Counted from the first letter of the stretch, positions 1 to 7,604 are shown. The stretch is DNA of 16,449 bases from JAGLRQ01 sp965369805 (GCA_965369805.1 CBDURG010000032.1:1-16449), one strand, 5' to 3'. Notes: a model not told the origin generated them from the sequence alone. Made by a program: numbers and translations.

Positions 1-239
1 CGCGGCTTGCCCGCCGATACTTCATGACGCGGCTTAACTGCCTTAATTTCAATCTTCTTTCCCTTTATTTCCTTCATCCATTCCAGAATCTCTTTTTTGG
101 AATATCTATACTGGCGGCCGACCTTGGTAAAGGGAAAACCTTCGTTTTTCCGCAGTTTCCACAATGTTGTCCGGGAAATCCTAATCATTTCCCTGACTTC
201 TTTTTCTGTCATCAACTCTTTCTCTTTATGCTCACCCAT
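1..239 (-). CDS. HTH DNA-binding protein, excisionase/AlpA-like (3' end outside window)
   Basis: Read on the minus strand from an ATG at 239; 79 codons are visible and the frame is still open at base 1, so the C-terminus lies outside the window. After a short charged N-terminus, residues about 9-60 read as a winged helix-turn-helix of the MerR/excisionase (HTH_17) type: a 'MTEKEVREMIRISRTTLWK' helix-turn-helix, then 'FPFTKVGRQYRYSKKEILEW', the usual wing and third helix. A basic, Lys-rich tail follows (IKGKKIEIK). Proteins of this type are small DNA-binding factors of mobile elements (Xis, AlpA) or local regulators. No integrase or phage gene is visible, so which one it is cannot be said. The long AT-rich region upstream contains a 10-bp inverted repeat (272-281 and 406-415) that could be an operator, but this is speculative. 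Confidence 0.75.
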   Translation of the reverse strand, partial: MGEHKEKELMTEKEVREMIRISRTTLWKLRKNEGFPFTKVGRQYRYSKKEILEWMKEIKGKKIEIKAVKPRHEVSAGKP

Positions 240-448
240 AACTCTTAATTACCTCTAATATAATCCACGTACATTAACATAAACACACACTAAGAACCCT
301 ATTGAAACCATATCTTACATCATTTAACGATCCTTGTCAACATTTAACTCTAAAATACATATATCAACTTAAAATTACTATTACAACCAAAGATGAACAT
401 CCGCCTATGTTAATGTTTGTTAAGGAATGGTTAATAAAAAAAAGACGT

Positions 449-474
449 GTATAGTATGTCGTATATAGTATATC
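449..474. repeat. Degenerate 12-14 bp tandem repeat
   Basis: Two adjacent imperfect copies, gtatagtatgtc (449-460) and gtatatagtatatc (461-474), in AT-rich intergenic DNA. They are made of short TAT/ATA words and are partly self-complementary. No function is evident. Confidence 0.4.
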
Positions 475-623
475 GCGAAAACAAACGAAAGAAAATTTTG
501 AACCACAGAGGAAATACGAAAAGCATAAAAAAAAGACTGAAAGAGAAAAGATTAAAATTCAAAGTTTAGAATTTAAAGATTAGGTTTTTAGTTTTTGGGC
601 TTCATTTGATATTTGAAGTTTCC

Positions 624-687
624 CTCTGGAATTTCAGAGAAATTTCGAGGACTCAGTCCCGGGAATTCTACGAATTCCTCGGGGGAC
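624..687. repeat. Two adjacent hairpins, REP-like or terminator-like
   Basis: A small hairpin at 624-639 (ctctg / cagag, 6-nt loop) is followed by a strong one at 656-687. In the latter, outer arms gtccc / gggac and inner arms ggaattc / gaattcc flank a 3-nt loop (tac), with a small internal bulge. The GC-rich core contrasts with its AT-rich surroundings. It lies about 85-115 nt downstream of the stop codon of the last polyamine gene in transcription order, so it could end or protect that mRNA, but no T-run follows directly on the minus strand. The alternative is a REP/MITE-type palindromic repeat; that requires finding more copies in the genome. Confidence 0.5.
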
Positions 688-770
688 ATTTGAATTTAAT
701 TACGCTGGTATATTGTAATTTGATTTTTACTCAATACACAATACTCGATACTAATATAGATACTGTTTTT

Positions 771-1172
771 TTATTTCCTTTCAATAATTCTTTTTATCAT
801 TCTTTTTGCGCCAAAAAAATCTTTTGTGAATTCTGCCGCTTTTTCCGCGTCATATTCACCGCATGAAAAGATATTAATGTAGGAGGCATTGGTATTTTCC
901 GAAAAATGCCCCGTAATAGAACTTGTTTCAATAAATTGAAGTAAGGAATAACCGGCTGTGTGATCATTGTTCAAACCAAAATACGGAGTGATGGTATCAC
1001 CATATTTTACCATTTTCAGCAGTTGGCATAGTTTGTCAACATATTCTCTAAGCTTTGCTTCCGAGCGCATTATCTGAGAGTCACACCCATAAAGATCAAT
1101 TACTGTTTCGACGCCAAAGGATCTGTTTACAGTCGTTTCTTCACAGCGTTTATCTTTGGTTAATTCTTTCAT
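771..1172 (-). CDS. Second, diverged SpeD/SpeH homologue (pyruvoyl-dependent decarboxylase)
   Basis: A 133-aa protein of the prokaryotic S-adenosylmethionine decarboxylase fold. It aligns with the neighbouring canonical SpeH (2437-2039) over the processing site. Self-cleavage Ser84 (in FIETSSITGHF), His89 at +5 and Cys104 at +20 (NIFSCGE) occupy the positions of Ser63, His68 and Cys83 of the Thermotoga maritima enzyme, so it should be able to form the pyruvoyl group. The usual H-x-W-P-E segment after the His is replaced by H-F-S-E, and the N-terminal G-x-H motif reads GVETVIDLYG, so the substrate pocket differs. It starts at an ATG overlapping the speE stop as ATGA, so it is translationally coupled to speE. 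It may be a second AdoMet decarboxylase, or, as reported for SpeD paralogues in genomes with two copies, an L-ornithine or L-arginine decarboxylase. Family membership is sure; substrate is open. Confidence 0.88.
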   Translation of the reverse strand: MKELTKDKRCEETTVNRSFGVETVIDLYGCDSQIMRSEAKLREYVDKLCQLLKMVKYGDTITPYFGLNNDHTAGYSLLQFIETSSITGHFSENTNASYINIFSCGEYDAEKAAEFTKDFFGAKRMIKRIIERK

Positions 1173-2032
1173 TTCTTCCGTTTCCTCCTCATTTTATTAA
1201 CATATCCCGGAAGGCAAAATGCTCCGTAGTGCACTTTCGGGTTATAATACTTCGTCTTCAGCTTAAGTTTCTTATACTCTTTTTCGATGCGATTAAAATC
1301 TGTTTTGTCCCTGTTAAGATTTACACCGTTAGAAGCAATTATTAAACTGAAAAATCCTCCATAATATGTCGGAGTAGCCATCAGATATGGCTCATAATAC
1401 TTAAACGCAGCTTCACTTTTCCCGCAGGAGTTACGAAACTCACCAGATTGAAGCCAGGGAGAACCTGTTTGTCTTGCCATAATACCCTTCTTTAAAAGTA
1501 TCCTCGAGGCCCCTTTAAAAAAATCCAAGGTAAACAGGCACTTCGCCGGCCCAACCGGATCAGTGGAATCTATTATTACAACATCAAATTTCGCGTCTGT
1601 TTTTTTTACAAATTTCGCGCCGTCATCAATTATAAGTTTCAGCCGCTTATCCGAAAAAGCATTTTTACATATTGACCTCAAATACTTTTTACTGAAATCC
1701 AATACTGCCCTGTCAATCTCAACCATTACTACTTCATCTACCGGATGCTTTAAAGTTTCCCTTAAAATTCCTCCGTCTCCGGCCCCTATAAGAAGAATTT
1801 TTTTGGGGTTTCCGTGCGTCAGAAGCGGAACGTGTGTAAGCATTTCATGATAGACAAACTCGTCTTTCTCCGTAGTCTGAACCACTCCATCCAGAACGAG
1901 CACCCTTCCAAACCGGGAAGTTTCCACGAGCTCCATATCCTGAAATTCAGTTCTGGATTTATACAGAACTTTTTTTACCTTAAAGCCCTGCTTTAAATCA
2001 GTGTATAATGTTTCATAAATCCACTTAGACAT
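1169..2032 (-). CDS. speE: Spermidine synthase (polyamine aminopropyltransferase)
   Basis: A 287-aa cytosolic enzyme that transfers the aminopropyl group of decarboxylated AdoMet to a diamine, normally putrescine to spermidine. An N-terminal beta-domain (about 1-60, with VLVLDGVVQTTEKDEFVYHE) precedes a Rossmann methyltransferase-like domain. Key motifs are LLIGAGDGG (80-88), VEID (104-107) for the nucleoside ribose, IIDDGAKF (134-141), the catalytic IDSTDP (154-159) and TYYGGFFS (222-229). The residues after the DSTDP loop read RQTGSPWLQ where many relatives have Q-x-E-S-P, so the amine-binding side may be somewhat altered. The C-terminus is basic (MRRKRKK). It starts 6 nt after the speH stop with little Shine-Dalgarno sequence, and its own stop overlaps the next start. 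The order speH-speE-speH paralogue makes a three-gene polyamine cluster. Confidence 0.95.
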   Translation of the reverse strand: MSKWIYETLYTDLKQGFKVKKVLYKSRTEFQDMELVETSRFGRVLVLDGVVQTTEKDEFVYHEMLTHVPLLTHGNPKKILLIGAGDGGILRETLKHPVDEVVMVEIDRAVLDFSKKYLRSICKNAFSDKRLKLIIDDGAKFVKKTDAKFDVVIIDSTDPVGPAKCLFTLDFFKGASRILLKKGIMARQTGSPWLQSGEFRNSCGKSEAAFKYYEPYLMATPTYYGGFFSLIIASNGVNLNRDKTDFNRIEKEYKKLKLKTKYYNPKVHYGAFCLPGYVNKMRRKRKK

Positions 2033-2038
2033 TTTCTA

Positions 2039-2437
2039 TTATTTCTCTACTATACCTCTTTTAAATTCAAGAATATCCACTTTATCGGGCTGGAATACTT
2101 CTTTAAGCACCGGGATTGCTTTATAAGGATCGCGGTCTCCGCAGAGAAAAATATCTATCGCGGCATAATCAAATTCAGGCCAGCTGTGAATAGTAAAATG
2201 TGATTCCATGACAATGGCAACGCCTGAGACACCGCCGTAGGGGGTAAAATGGTGCAGTTTAATTTGGAGTAAGGTCGCGCCGCATGCTTTTACAGCATCT
2301 GTCAGGGCTTTTTCAATAATATGAAGGTCGTTAATGTTTTTAGCACCCCAGAATTCCAGGAGAAGATGCCTGCCCGCAAAAACGGTATTACCTTCTCTGC
2401 AGAAAACACCTTTTTCATATTTATCCAAACCTTTCAT
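2039..2437 (-). CDS. speH: S-adenosylmethionine decarboxylase proenzyme
   Basis: Makes decarboxylated AdoMet, the aminopropyl donor used by the adjacent spermidine synthase. The protein is 132 aa, the usual size for the small bacterial class. Motifs: GRHLLLEFWGAK near the N-terminus; processing and active site ESHFTIHSWPE with Ser79 as pyruvoyl precursor and His84; then IDIFLCGD with Cys99. The Ser/His/Cys spacing matches T. maritima Ser63/His68/Cys83. I chose the ATG at 2437 (MKGLDKYEK) because AGGGTG lies about 7 nt upstream and it gives the family's normal N-terminus. The longer frame beginning at 2515 adds 26 residues without family similarity. About 150 bp of non-coding DNA precede it before hldD ends at 2591, so the polyamine genes may have their own promoter. 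Confidence 0.95.
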   Translation of the reverse strand: MKGLDKYEKGVFCREGNTVFAGRHLLLEFWGAKNINDLHIIEKALTDAVKACGATLLQIKLHHFTPYGGVSGVAIVMESHFTIHSWPEFDYAAIDIFLCGDRDPYKAIPVLKEVFQPDKVDILEFKRGIVEK

Positions 2438-2590
2438 TTCAATCACCCTTTTTAATTTGTTAAAACTTCCCACCCCCCAATTAAGATATAAACAGAAAAT
2501 CACCTTCAGCGGCAATTTTCAACAAAGCGAAATCAAGTTTATGGATTTTCCCGAATTTTGCAAGCATTTTTTTTAATTGCCAACCTATAA

Positions 2591-3514
2591 CTACACTTTA
2601 GCCTCTATCAGATATTTTGTTATGTAATCTTTTATCCCCTCAGCAGTGGTAAAAGCAGGCTCATAGGCTATTTCTTTTTTTGCTTTTGAAAGATCCGCTT
2701 CCGTGAAGTCCTGGTAAAAATCATACGGGTTATCAAAATATGACGGCTTAAGGCTGGTCCCAAGCGCTTTGTTGATAGCATCTATCACCTCGTTAAACGA
2801 AGTAGATTTGCCGCTTCCAATATTTACAACCGTGCCGCTTTTCGCGGAAAGGGCAGAAAACGTCGCTGAAACAACATCTTTAACATACACAAAATCCCTT
2901 TTCTGTTCTCCCGCTGTGAAAATTCTCGGCCTCTTCCCATCCATCATCTGGCAAGCTAGCTGGTAAATCATACTGGCCGCATTTCCCTTATAATACTCGT
3001 TCGGGCCAAAAACATTGAAATACCTAAGGCCCGCGACCTTAATTTTACCGGAATAGGTTTTTGCCAGATTTTCCATTACCCACTTTGAAAAACCATATAT
3101 ATTATTGGGTTTCCCGCCATCCTCTTCTTTCATAGGCAAGTCCTGGTTTCCATAAACCGCGGCGGACGAGGCATATACAACATCCGCGCCCTTTCCCACC
3201 GCAAGCTCCAATATATTCCTAAAGCCTTCAACATTATCAAACATCATTTTCCTTTCATCTACAACTGTTGTATCAGTAATAGACGCAAGATGGAAAATCG
3301 CGCTAACTTTTTTATCTTTGAATGTTAAAAGCCACTCTTTCTCAGCGACATTGCAAGCAATAATCTCTCCTTTAAACCCCTCAAGGGCCTTGAAACTTGC
3401 CTGCCGGAAATCATCAACAACAATGATATGGATATCTTCCGCCTTTTCCTGAAGATACATCGCAAGGTTTGAACCTATAAAACCGGCACCGCCCGTAACA
3501 ATTATATTTTTCAT
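2591..3514 (-). CDS. hldD: ADP-L-glycero-D-manno-heptose 6-epimerase-like NAD-dependent epimerase
   Basis: A 307-aa extended short-chain dehydrogenase. NAD(P)-binding glycine motif TGGAGFIGSN (7-16), DD (34-35) at the end of beta-2, active-site ASSAAVYG (115-122), and catalytic Y140-x-x-x-K144. The segment FNVFGPNEYYKG (166-177), the later RDFVYVKDVV (206-215) and FYQDFTEADL (266-275) are close to the HldD/RfaD subfamily rather than GalE. HldD makes ADP-L-glycero-D-manno-heptose for the LPS inner core, which fits the acyltransferase upstream. A UDP-sugar 4-epimerase is the main alternative. The start at 3514 is chosen because AAGGA precedes it by 7 nt and the glycine motif then lies at the N-terminus; a start at 3604 would overlap the previous gene and add an unrelated leader. 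Confidence 0.85.
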   Translation of the reverse strand: MKNIIVTGGAGFIGSNLAMYLQEKAEDIHIIVVDDFRQASFKALEGFKGEIIACNVAEKEWLLTFKDKKVSAIFHLASITDTTVVDERKMMFDNVEGFRNILELAVGKGADVVYASSAAVYGNQDLPMKEEDGGKPNNIYGFSKWVMENLAKTYSGKIKVAGLRYFNVFGPNEYYKGNAASMIYQLACQMMDGKRPRIFTAGEQKRDFVYVKDVVSATFSALSAKSGTVVNIGSGKSTSFNEVIDAINKALGTSLKPSYFDNPYDFYQDFTEADLSKAKKEIAYEPAFTTAEGIKDYITKYLIEAKV

Positions 3515-3591
3515 CTGCCTGTCCTTAGTTTTAATTGAAAAATAAAAGATAAAAATAGCATAAATGCAGGGAAAAATAAAGTCATATAACT

Positions 3592-4506
3592 TCAGGTTTC
3601 CCACCGTTTATATATCCAGTTCCACTGGTCTGGATATCTTTTTATCATAAGTTCCAGGCTGGCATTCATTTCATTCATAATTTTAATAATATCTTTCTCA
3701 AGATCTTTAGACCTTTTGGGATAGATAGTTCTTTCAATAATAAATTTATGTGTACCATCTTTTCCTCTTATAAAATACAGGCATACTATAGGACATCCTG
3801 TCCTGAGAGAAAAATAAGCCGGCCCTTTATAAGTAGAAGCCGGCCGACCCATAAAATTGAGCTTCACACCCCTTTTCCTGGCATTTTCATCGAAGAGAAT
3901 ACATATTACTTCATTAGCCTTTAATCTTTTTGTCACTACTTGCAGATTCTCTGTTATATCTATCAATTGATTTTTGCCTCTTAATCTAAACCCGATGTTA
4001 TTGAGATAATGGTTGGTAGATGGTTTGAAAAGAACTGACATTTTAAATCCAAGGCGGGCGCCAAATCCCGCAAGCATTTCCCAGTTCCCCATATGAGCAC
4101 TCGCGAAAATAACCCCCTTTTTTTTCTCTAGAAGGCTCCAGAGCAAATCTATTTGTTCCTTTTCATAATCAACCGTTGAGAAAAATTCTTTATCTGTCAT
4201 AGACGACATTTTAGGAAATTCAAGAGCGGTAATGCCAATGTTTTTATACACATTTTTCGCAATTTGGAAAATTTCTTTTTTCTCTTTCTCTCGCCCAAAA
4301 ACCCCGGCAAGGCTATCCAGCGTTCTTTTTCTGGCATACCTGACAATATGAAACGCGAAATTTCCCAAAGACCGGCCCAGACAAACAACCAGCTTCCACG
4401 GAAGGTGTTTCACCGTAAATAAGAAAAAAATAGATATAACATAAACGAGATATCTTCTTAGACTTGTAATGGATTTATTCTTTTTTATCTTTTTTAGAAA
4501 ATTCAT
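3592..4506 (-). CDS. LpxL/HtrB-family lipid A acyltransferase
   Basis: About 304 aa from the ATG at 4506, the normal length for the lauroyl/myristoyl acyltransferases that add secondary acyl chains to lipid A at the inner membrane. Seen: an N-terminal membrane segment (about 18-32), the catalytic HMGNWE (His138-x4-Glu143), the substrate-binding stretch FDENARKRGVKLNFMGRP (205-222), KGPAYFSLRTGCPIV (227-241), and the C-terminal YPDQWNWIYKRW signature (291-302). An in-frame GTG at 4521 is a possible alternative start; neither has a clear Shine-Dalgarno sequence. It lies between two radical SAM genes upstream and hldD downstream, so the neighbourhood is about envelope lipid and LPS. The same family also includes acyltransferases for other lipids, so lipid A as the acceptor is inferred. 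Confidence 0.9.
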   Translation of the reverse strand: MNFLKKIKKNKSITSLRRYLVYVISIFFLFTVKHLPWKLVVCLGRSLGNFAFHIVRYARKRTLDSLAGVFGREKEKKEIFQIAKNVYKNIGITALEFPKMSSMTDKEFFSTVDYEKEQIDLLWSLLEKKKGVIFASAHMGNWEMLAGFGARLGFKMSVLFKPSTNHYLNNIGFRLRGKNQLIDITENLQVVTKRLKANEVICILFDENARKRGVKLNFMGRPASTYKGPAYFSLRTGCPIVCLYFIRGKDGTHKFIIERTIYPKRSKDLEKDIIKIMNEMNASLELMIKRYPDQWNWIYKRWET

Positions 4507-4585
4507 GGTTAAACCAATCACAAATCAGGAATACCGAATAAGTCACAACCCGCGCTTTACGATTCTTAATTCGTAATTAAATAAA

Positions 4586-6106
4586 CTATCCCATTGTATT
4601 ACATGAATCGGCGTAATTTCGGAAAGGAAAAACATAACAACCGCACATTTTGGTAACTTTTTTTGTGCCGGCATCTATTCTATAATGGTGTGTAGCGCAA
4701 TAAGGCATCCTCTCCCAGACAAAGTTATACTTATCACAACTAACCAAATAATGTATCTCTACCATGTCTTTGCCAAGTAGGCATTCACTCACCTTTCTTC
4801 CTGTAAAAACCGATTTTGGGAAGGCCATAACCGCCTTGAAAACAAATGAAGGTCTAATAAAAGTAAGAATCATCCCGAAATATACCGGAACATAATAACA
4901 AAAAACTATAAGCTTCCAGAGGATATTGCCAAAAAGATTTGAGCACAATATTTTCTTTATTTTCTCCATCCTAACTGAAAAATCCTTAACCTTTTTACCG
5001 TACTTATATAAATCAGCCGCGGAATTTTTAATCGCAAGGCCTATTACTGAAAAATAAGCGCCGTCATCGGCCCTGCCCAAAAAACCAATATTTCCGCATA
5101 ACGGATGCGGCATGGTATAAATTCCTGTTCTCTTAGGAAGAAGTCCGGCAAGATTGAGCGGTTTAAGTATTGTACCGTAAAGCGCCAGTGACATGGTCGC
5201 CGCGCCATTGCCAATAGTTCCTCTTAGTATACTCTCTATACATTCAGATGTTATTCTCTTTTTAAGCAAATCTTCTGATGATGTCTGTCTCCCGCAAAAG
5301 ACTTCCGCGGAAATAGAAATTCTTTTAACAACATCTTTGTTTCTTACCGCAAAATCAAGAACAGCCGGGAGGCCTTTATCGTTTACCCCTTTAACCACCG
5401 TAACGGAAAGTACAATTTTCGCGCGTTTAAATTTCTTTAAATTTTCAATAGTCTTCCTGGATGCTTCATACGACCTATAACTTCCCCTTATCAGCTTACA
5501 CTTTTCTTTGTCCACACTGTCAAACGCAAGGTAATACCATCTTATTCCCGCGTCGTACACCTTTTTGCAAAACTCTTCACTGGAAAGTGTTATGCCGTTG
5601 GTCGCGAGATAACACCTTTTTATAAGGCCGGCTTCCCGGACAGCTTCAAGTATTTTAAAAAAATCTTTATGAATCGTCGGCTCTCCCCCTATAAGAACCA
5701 GATGGGTTCCAGGATCATGCTTTTTGATTTTTGAAATCATTTTTTTTATATCTTCAAGCGGAATATCCCCTCCTTTTGTACTTGCGTCTATGTAACACAC
5801 GGGACAGCTCATGTTACATCGGGGAGTAATCTCTATAAATGTTATTGGAGCTTTTCTGGCGAAATGATCCTGGCAGGCGAATATCCCCGAACCACATTTT
5901 TCCAGACTGCATTTCTCTGAATAATCTTCGGGGACAAGAGCCATCTTTCCGGAAAAAAGCTTAGCATCTGATGAAGCAAGGTCCCTAACTTCTCCGTGTT
6001 CAGGACAGGTTTTCTTTAGGAAAACCTGGTTGTTTTCCTCATAGAATAACCCGTCAACGGGTCGGTCACAAACAGGACATACGCTCTTGAATGTCTTCTT
6101 CCACAT
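4586..6106 (-). CDS. Radical SAM protein, tetraether-synthase (Tes)-like, copy 2
   Basis: A 506-aa radical SAM enzyme. An N-terminal rubredoxin-like motif (CPVC at 10-13, then CPEHGE at 34-39) and Cys66, Cys71, Cys78 come before the AdoMet cluster motif C97-x3-C101-x2-C104 (CNMSCPVC). GGEPT (140-144) and ATNG (168-171) follow, as in SPASM/Tes-type barrels. The C-terminal half has HPLC (334-337), a hydrophobic stretch about 396-418, and a final cysteine group (C470, C488, C490, C502). This arrangement resembles MJ0619-like tetraether synthase, which couples lipid tails and carries extra Fe-S clusters and a mononuclear Fe. The substrate is not provable from sequence. The ATG at 6106 follows AGGAAG and begins one nucleotide after the stop of the paralogue upstream, so the two are co-translated. 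An upstream in-frame start would overlap the paralogue. Confidence 0.85.
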   Translation of the reverse strand: MWKKTFKSVCPVCDRPVDGLFYEENNQVFLKKTCPEHGEVRDLASSDAKLFSGKMALVPEDYSEKCSLEKCGSGIFACQDHFARKAPITFIEITPRCNMSCPVCYIDASTKGGDIPLEDIKKMISKIKKHDPGTHLVLIGGEPTIHKDFFKILEAVREAGLIKRCYLATNGITLSSEEFCKKVYDAGIRWYYLAFDSVDKEKCKLIRGSYRSYEASRKTIENLKKFKRAKIVLSVTVVKGVNDKGLPAVLDFAVRNKDVVKRISISAEVFCGRQTSSEDLLKKRITSECIESILRGTIGNGAATMSLALYGTILKPLNLAGLLPKRTGIYTMPHPLCGNIGFLGRADDGAYFSVIGLAIKNSAADLYKYGKKVKDFSVRMEKIKKILCSNLFGNILWKLIVFCYYVPVYFGMILTFIRPSFVFKAVMAFPKSVFTGRKVSECLLGKDMVEIHYLVSCDKYNFVWERMPYCATHHYRIDAGTKKVTKMCGCYVFPFRNYADSCNTMG

Positions 6107-6107
6107 T

Positions 6108-7604
6108 TTACTTCCTGGACAATCCTTTATTAAAACCCGGCTTATTAAACAACTCGGCAACTTTTTTCATCGCAATCTTTTTGTTTTTTTCCCACGCGCA
6201 AACGGGAATATACTTAACGTTTCCATTCCTATCTTCAGGGTAAACAAAACAGGAAGTGCACATTTTCAGCCGTACAGCTTCAGCTGTATCATAATCTTCA
6301 AACGGAAGCACCATCACCTGAAGAGCCCCTTTCATTCTGGTCTCTGCCCTAATTACATCCTTAAGCTTCGTTCCTGAGATTAACCTACCGGCTATCTTCA
6401 TCCATTTGAAAAATGCTTTAACTCCTTTTTGGCCAACCGCCTCCCCGAAATCAAAATTACAGAACAAGATTTTAATAAGGGCCATGTAAGCCTTAATCTT
6501 GAATAAAAGCCCTATCTCTTTCTGTCCCGAAATATCTTTCCCGATATTCCTCAAATCGTTTATAAGGCCAAATAAACCTTTCTTCAGGAATTTCGACACA
6601 GGCAACAACCTTTCCCCGTCCGAAACAAGAACCGTTATACTCTCACAGTTAGGATGCACACCAACAAAAGGCATATCTTTCAATTTAAGGATCCTATTAA
6701 AAACCTTTGTGTCAAGAGAACCCAGGGGAACAAACTCAAGGCCGCCTCCCACTGCGTCATCAACCATGTGTTCTACATCTTCGGGAGTAGTCCTTTCAGG
6801 ATTATAGTCCAGCCTTTCAGGCGACCACATATGCGCCAGCGGCATAATAAAAATACCTCTTGTAATCTTTTTGTTTTTTACACAATAATCAAACAATTTC
6901 TTCAAATCTTCGCTGTCCTGCTCCTTTGAAGCTACGGTCATTAAAATAACTTTGCCGCTTTTTCTCCGCGCAAGATTTTCAAGAGCTTTCAATTTAAGAT
7001 CCAACGCCTCAGGCATTCCTCTGAACATTTCATACATTTTTTTGTTAAACCCGTCAAATGATATGAGAATTGAAACCCCTTCTTCTATCAGCTTTTCACA
7101 ATAGTTCTTATCGGCAAGCTTCAGGCCATTTGTAACAACTCTTACCGAAAGACCGTAAGATTTAGCAAGCCTGATAATATCAAAAAGATCTTCCCTCACA
7201 GTAGGTTCTCCTCCAAAAAGCTGAATGGAGGGTTTGGGATCTAATTTAGAAAGGTCTTCAAAAATCAGTTTAAAATATTCCATGTCCGGCTCAAATTCAA
7301 ATCCCATCGACGGAACATTGGTAATACAGATTGGACAGTTCATATTGCATCTGTTCGTAAGCTCCACAAACGCGATATTCGGAACTTTATGTTCACACTC
7401 CAGGCAATTTAACCCACAGCTCTCATAAACCGCATCGCCCATAAAATCAAACTTTTTCTTATACGCGTCCACATCACTTGAAATCAAGGTCTCATTCATG
7501 CCGCACTTCGGGCATTTCTTAGAAAGGTACACATTGCTGCCGCGTATAACATATTCGGCAGGTACAGTTTGCCTGCAGCTATTGCAATAAGCAAAATTAG
7601 ACAT
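6108..7604 (-). CDS. Radical SAM protein, tetraether-synthase (Tes)-like, copy 1
   Basis: A 498-aa paralogue of the next gene in transcription order. Paired cysteines CNSC (7-10) and CPKCG (31-35) form a rubredoxin-like N-terminal domain, followed by C63-x3-C67-x2-C70. The radical SAM cluster motif is C86-x3-C90-x2-C93 (CNMNCPIC), with GGEPT at 131-135 and VTNG at 157-160. Later come HPNC (317-320) and a C-terminal cluster C449-x2-C452 plus C469 in the context YPEDRNGNVKYIPVC. The HP-x-C site and the ending C...Y-x-x-x-x-x-G-x-x-x-x-I-P-x-C match what I recall of the tetraether lipid synthase family, hence the label. AAGGAG lies about 12 nt before the start. Any radical SAM C-C or C-S coupling activity is possible; a membrane lipid substrate is inferred from family likeness and from the LpxL neighbour. 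Confidence 0.85.
   Translation of the reverse strand: MSNFAYCNSCRQTVPAEYVIRGSNVYLSKKCPKCGMNETLISSDVDAYKKKFDFMGDAVYESCGLNCLECEHKVPNIAFVELTNRCNMNCPICITNVPSMGFEFEPDMEYFKLIFEDLSKLDPKPSIQLFGGEPTVREDLFDIIRLAKSYGLSVRVVTNGLKLADKNYCEKLIEEGVSILISFDGFNKKMYEMFRGMPEALDLKLKALENLARRKSGKVILMTVASKEQDSEDLKKLFDYCVKNKKITRGIFIMPLAHMWSPERLDYNPERTTPEDVEHMVDDAVGGGLEFVPLGSLDTKVFNRILKLKDMPFVGVHPNCESITVLVSDGERLLPVSKFLKKGLFGLINDLRNIGKDISGQKEIGLLFKIKAYMALIKILFCNFDFGEAVGQKGVKAFFKWMKIAGRLISGTKLKDVIRAETRMKGALQVMVLPFEDYDTAEAVRLKMCTSCFVYPEDRNGNVKYIPVCAWEKNKKIAMKKVAELFNKPGFNKGLSRK

Larger units (their letters stand above)
240..770. other. 530-bp AT-rich intergenic region without genes
   Basis: No coding frame here has a ribosome-binding site or a recognisable protein. 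The region holds homopolymer-rich DNA, a degenerate tandem repeat (449-474), a 10-bp inverted pair (cattaacata at 272-281, tatgttaatg at 406-415), two hairpins (624-687), and near 705-745 AT-rich words such as tattgtaattt and caatacacaata that recur in the intergenic repeat at 7689-7827. It separates two minus-strand genes, so it should hold the 3' end of the polyamine operon transcript and the promoter of the HTH gene. I could not pick a convincing promoter. Confidence 0.6.

Noticed and set aside
606..866. 86-codon plus-strand frame across the intergenic hairpins
   Set aside because: No ribosome-binding site, protein without family features, overlaps the end of the SpeD paralogue on the other strand; AT-rich chance frame.
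2438..2515. Longer N-terminus for SpeH starting at 2515
   Set aside because: The extra 26 residues lack family similarity; the ATG at 2437 has a Shine-Dalgarno sequence and gives the normal N-terminus.
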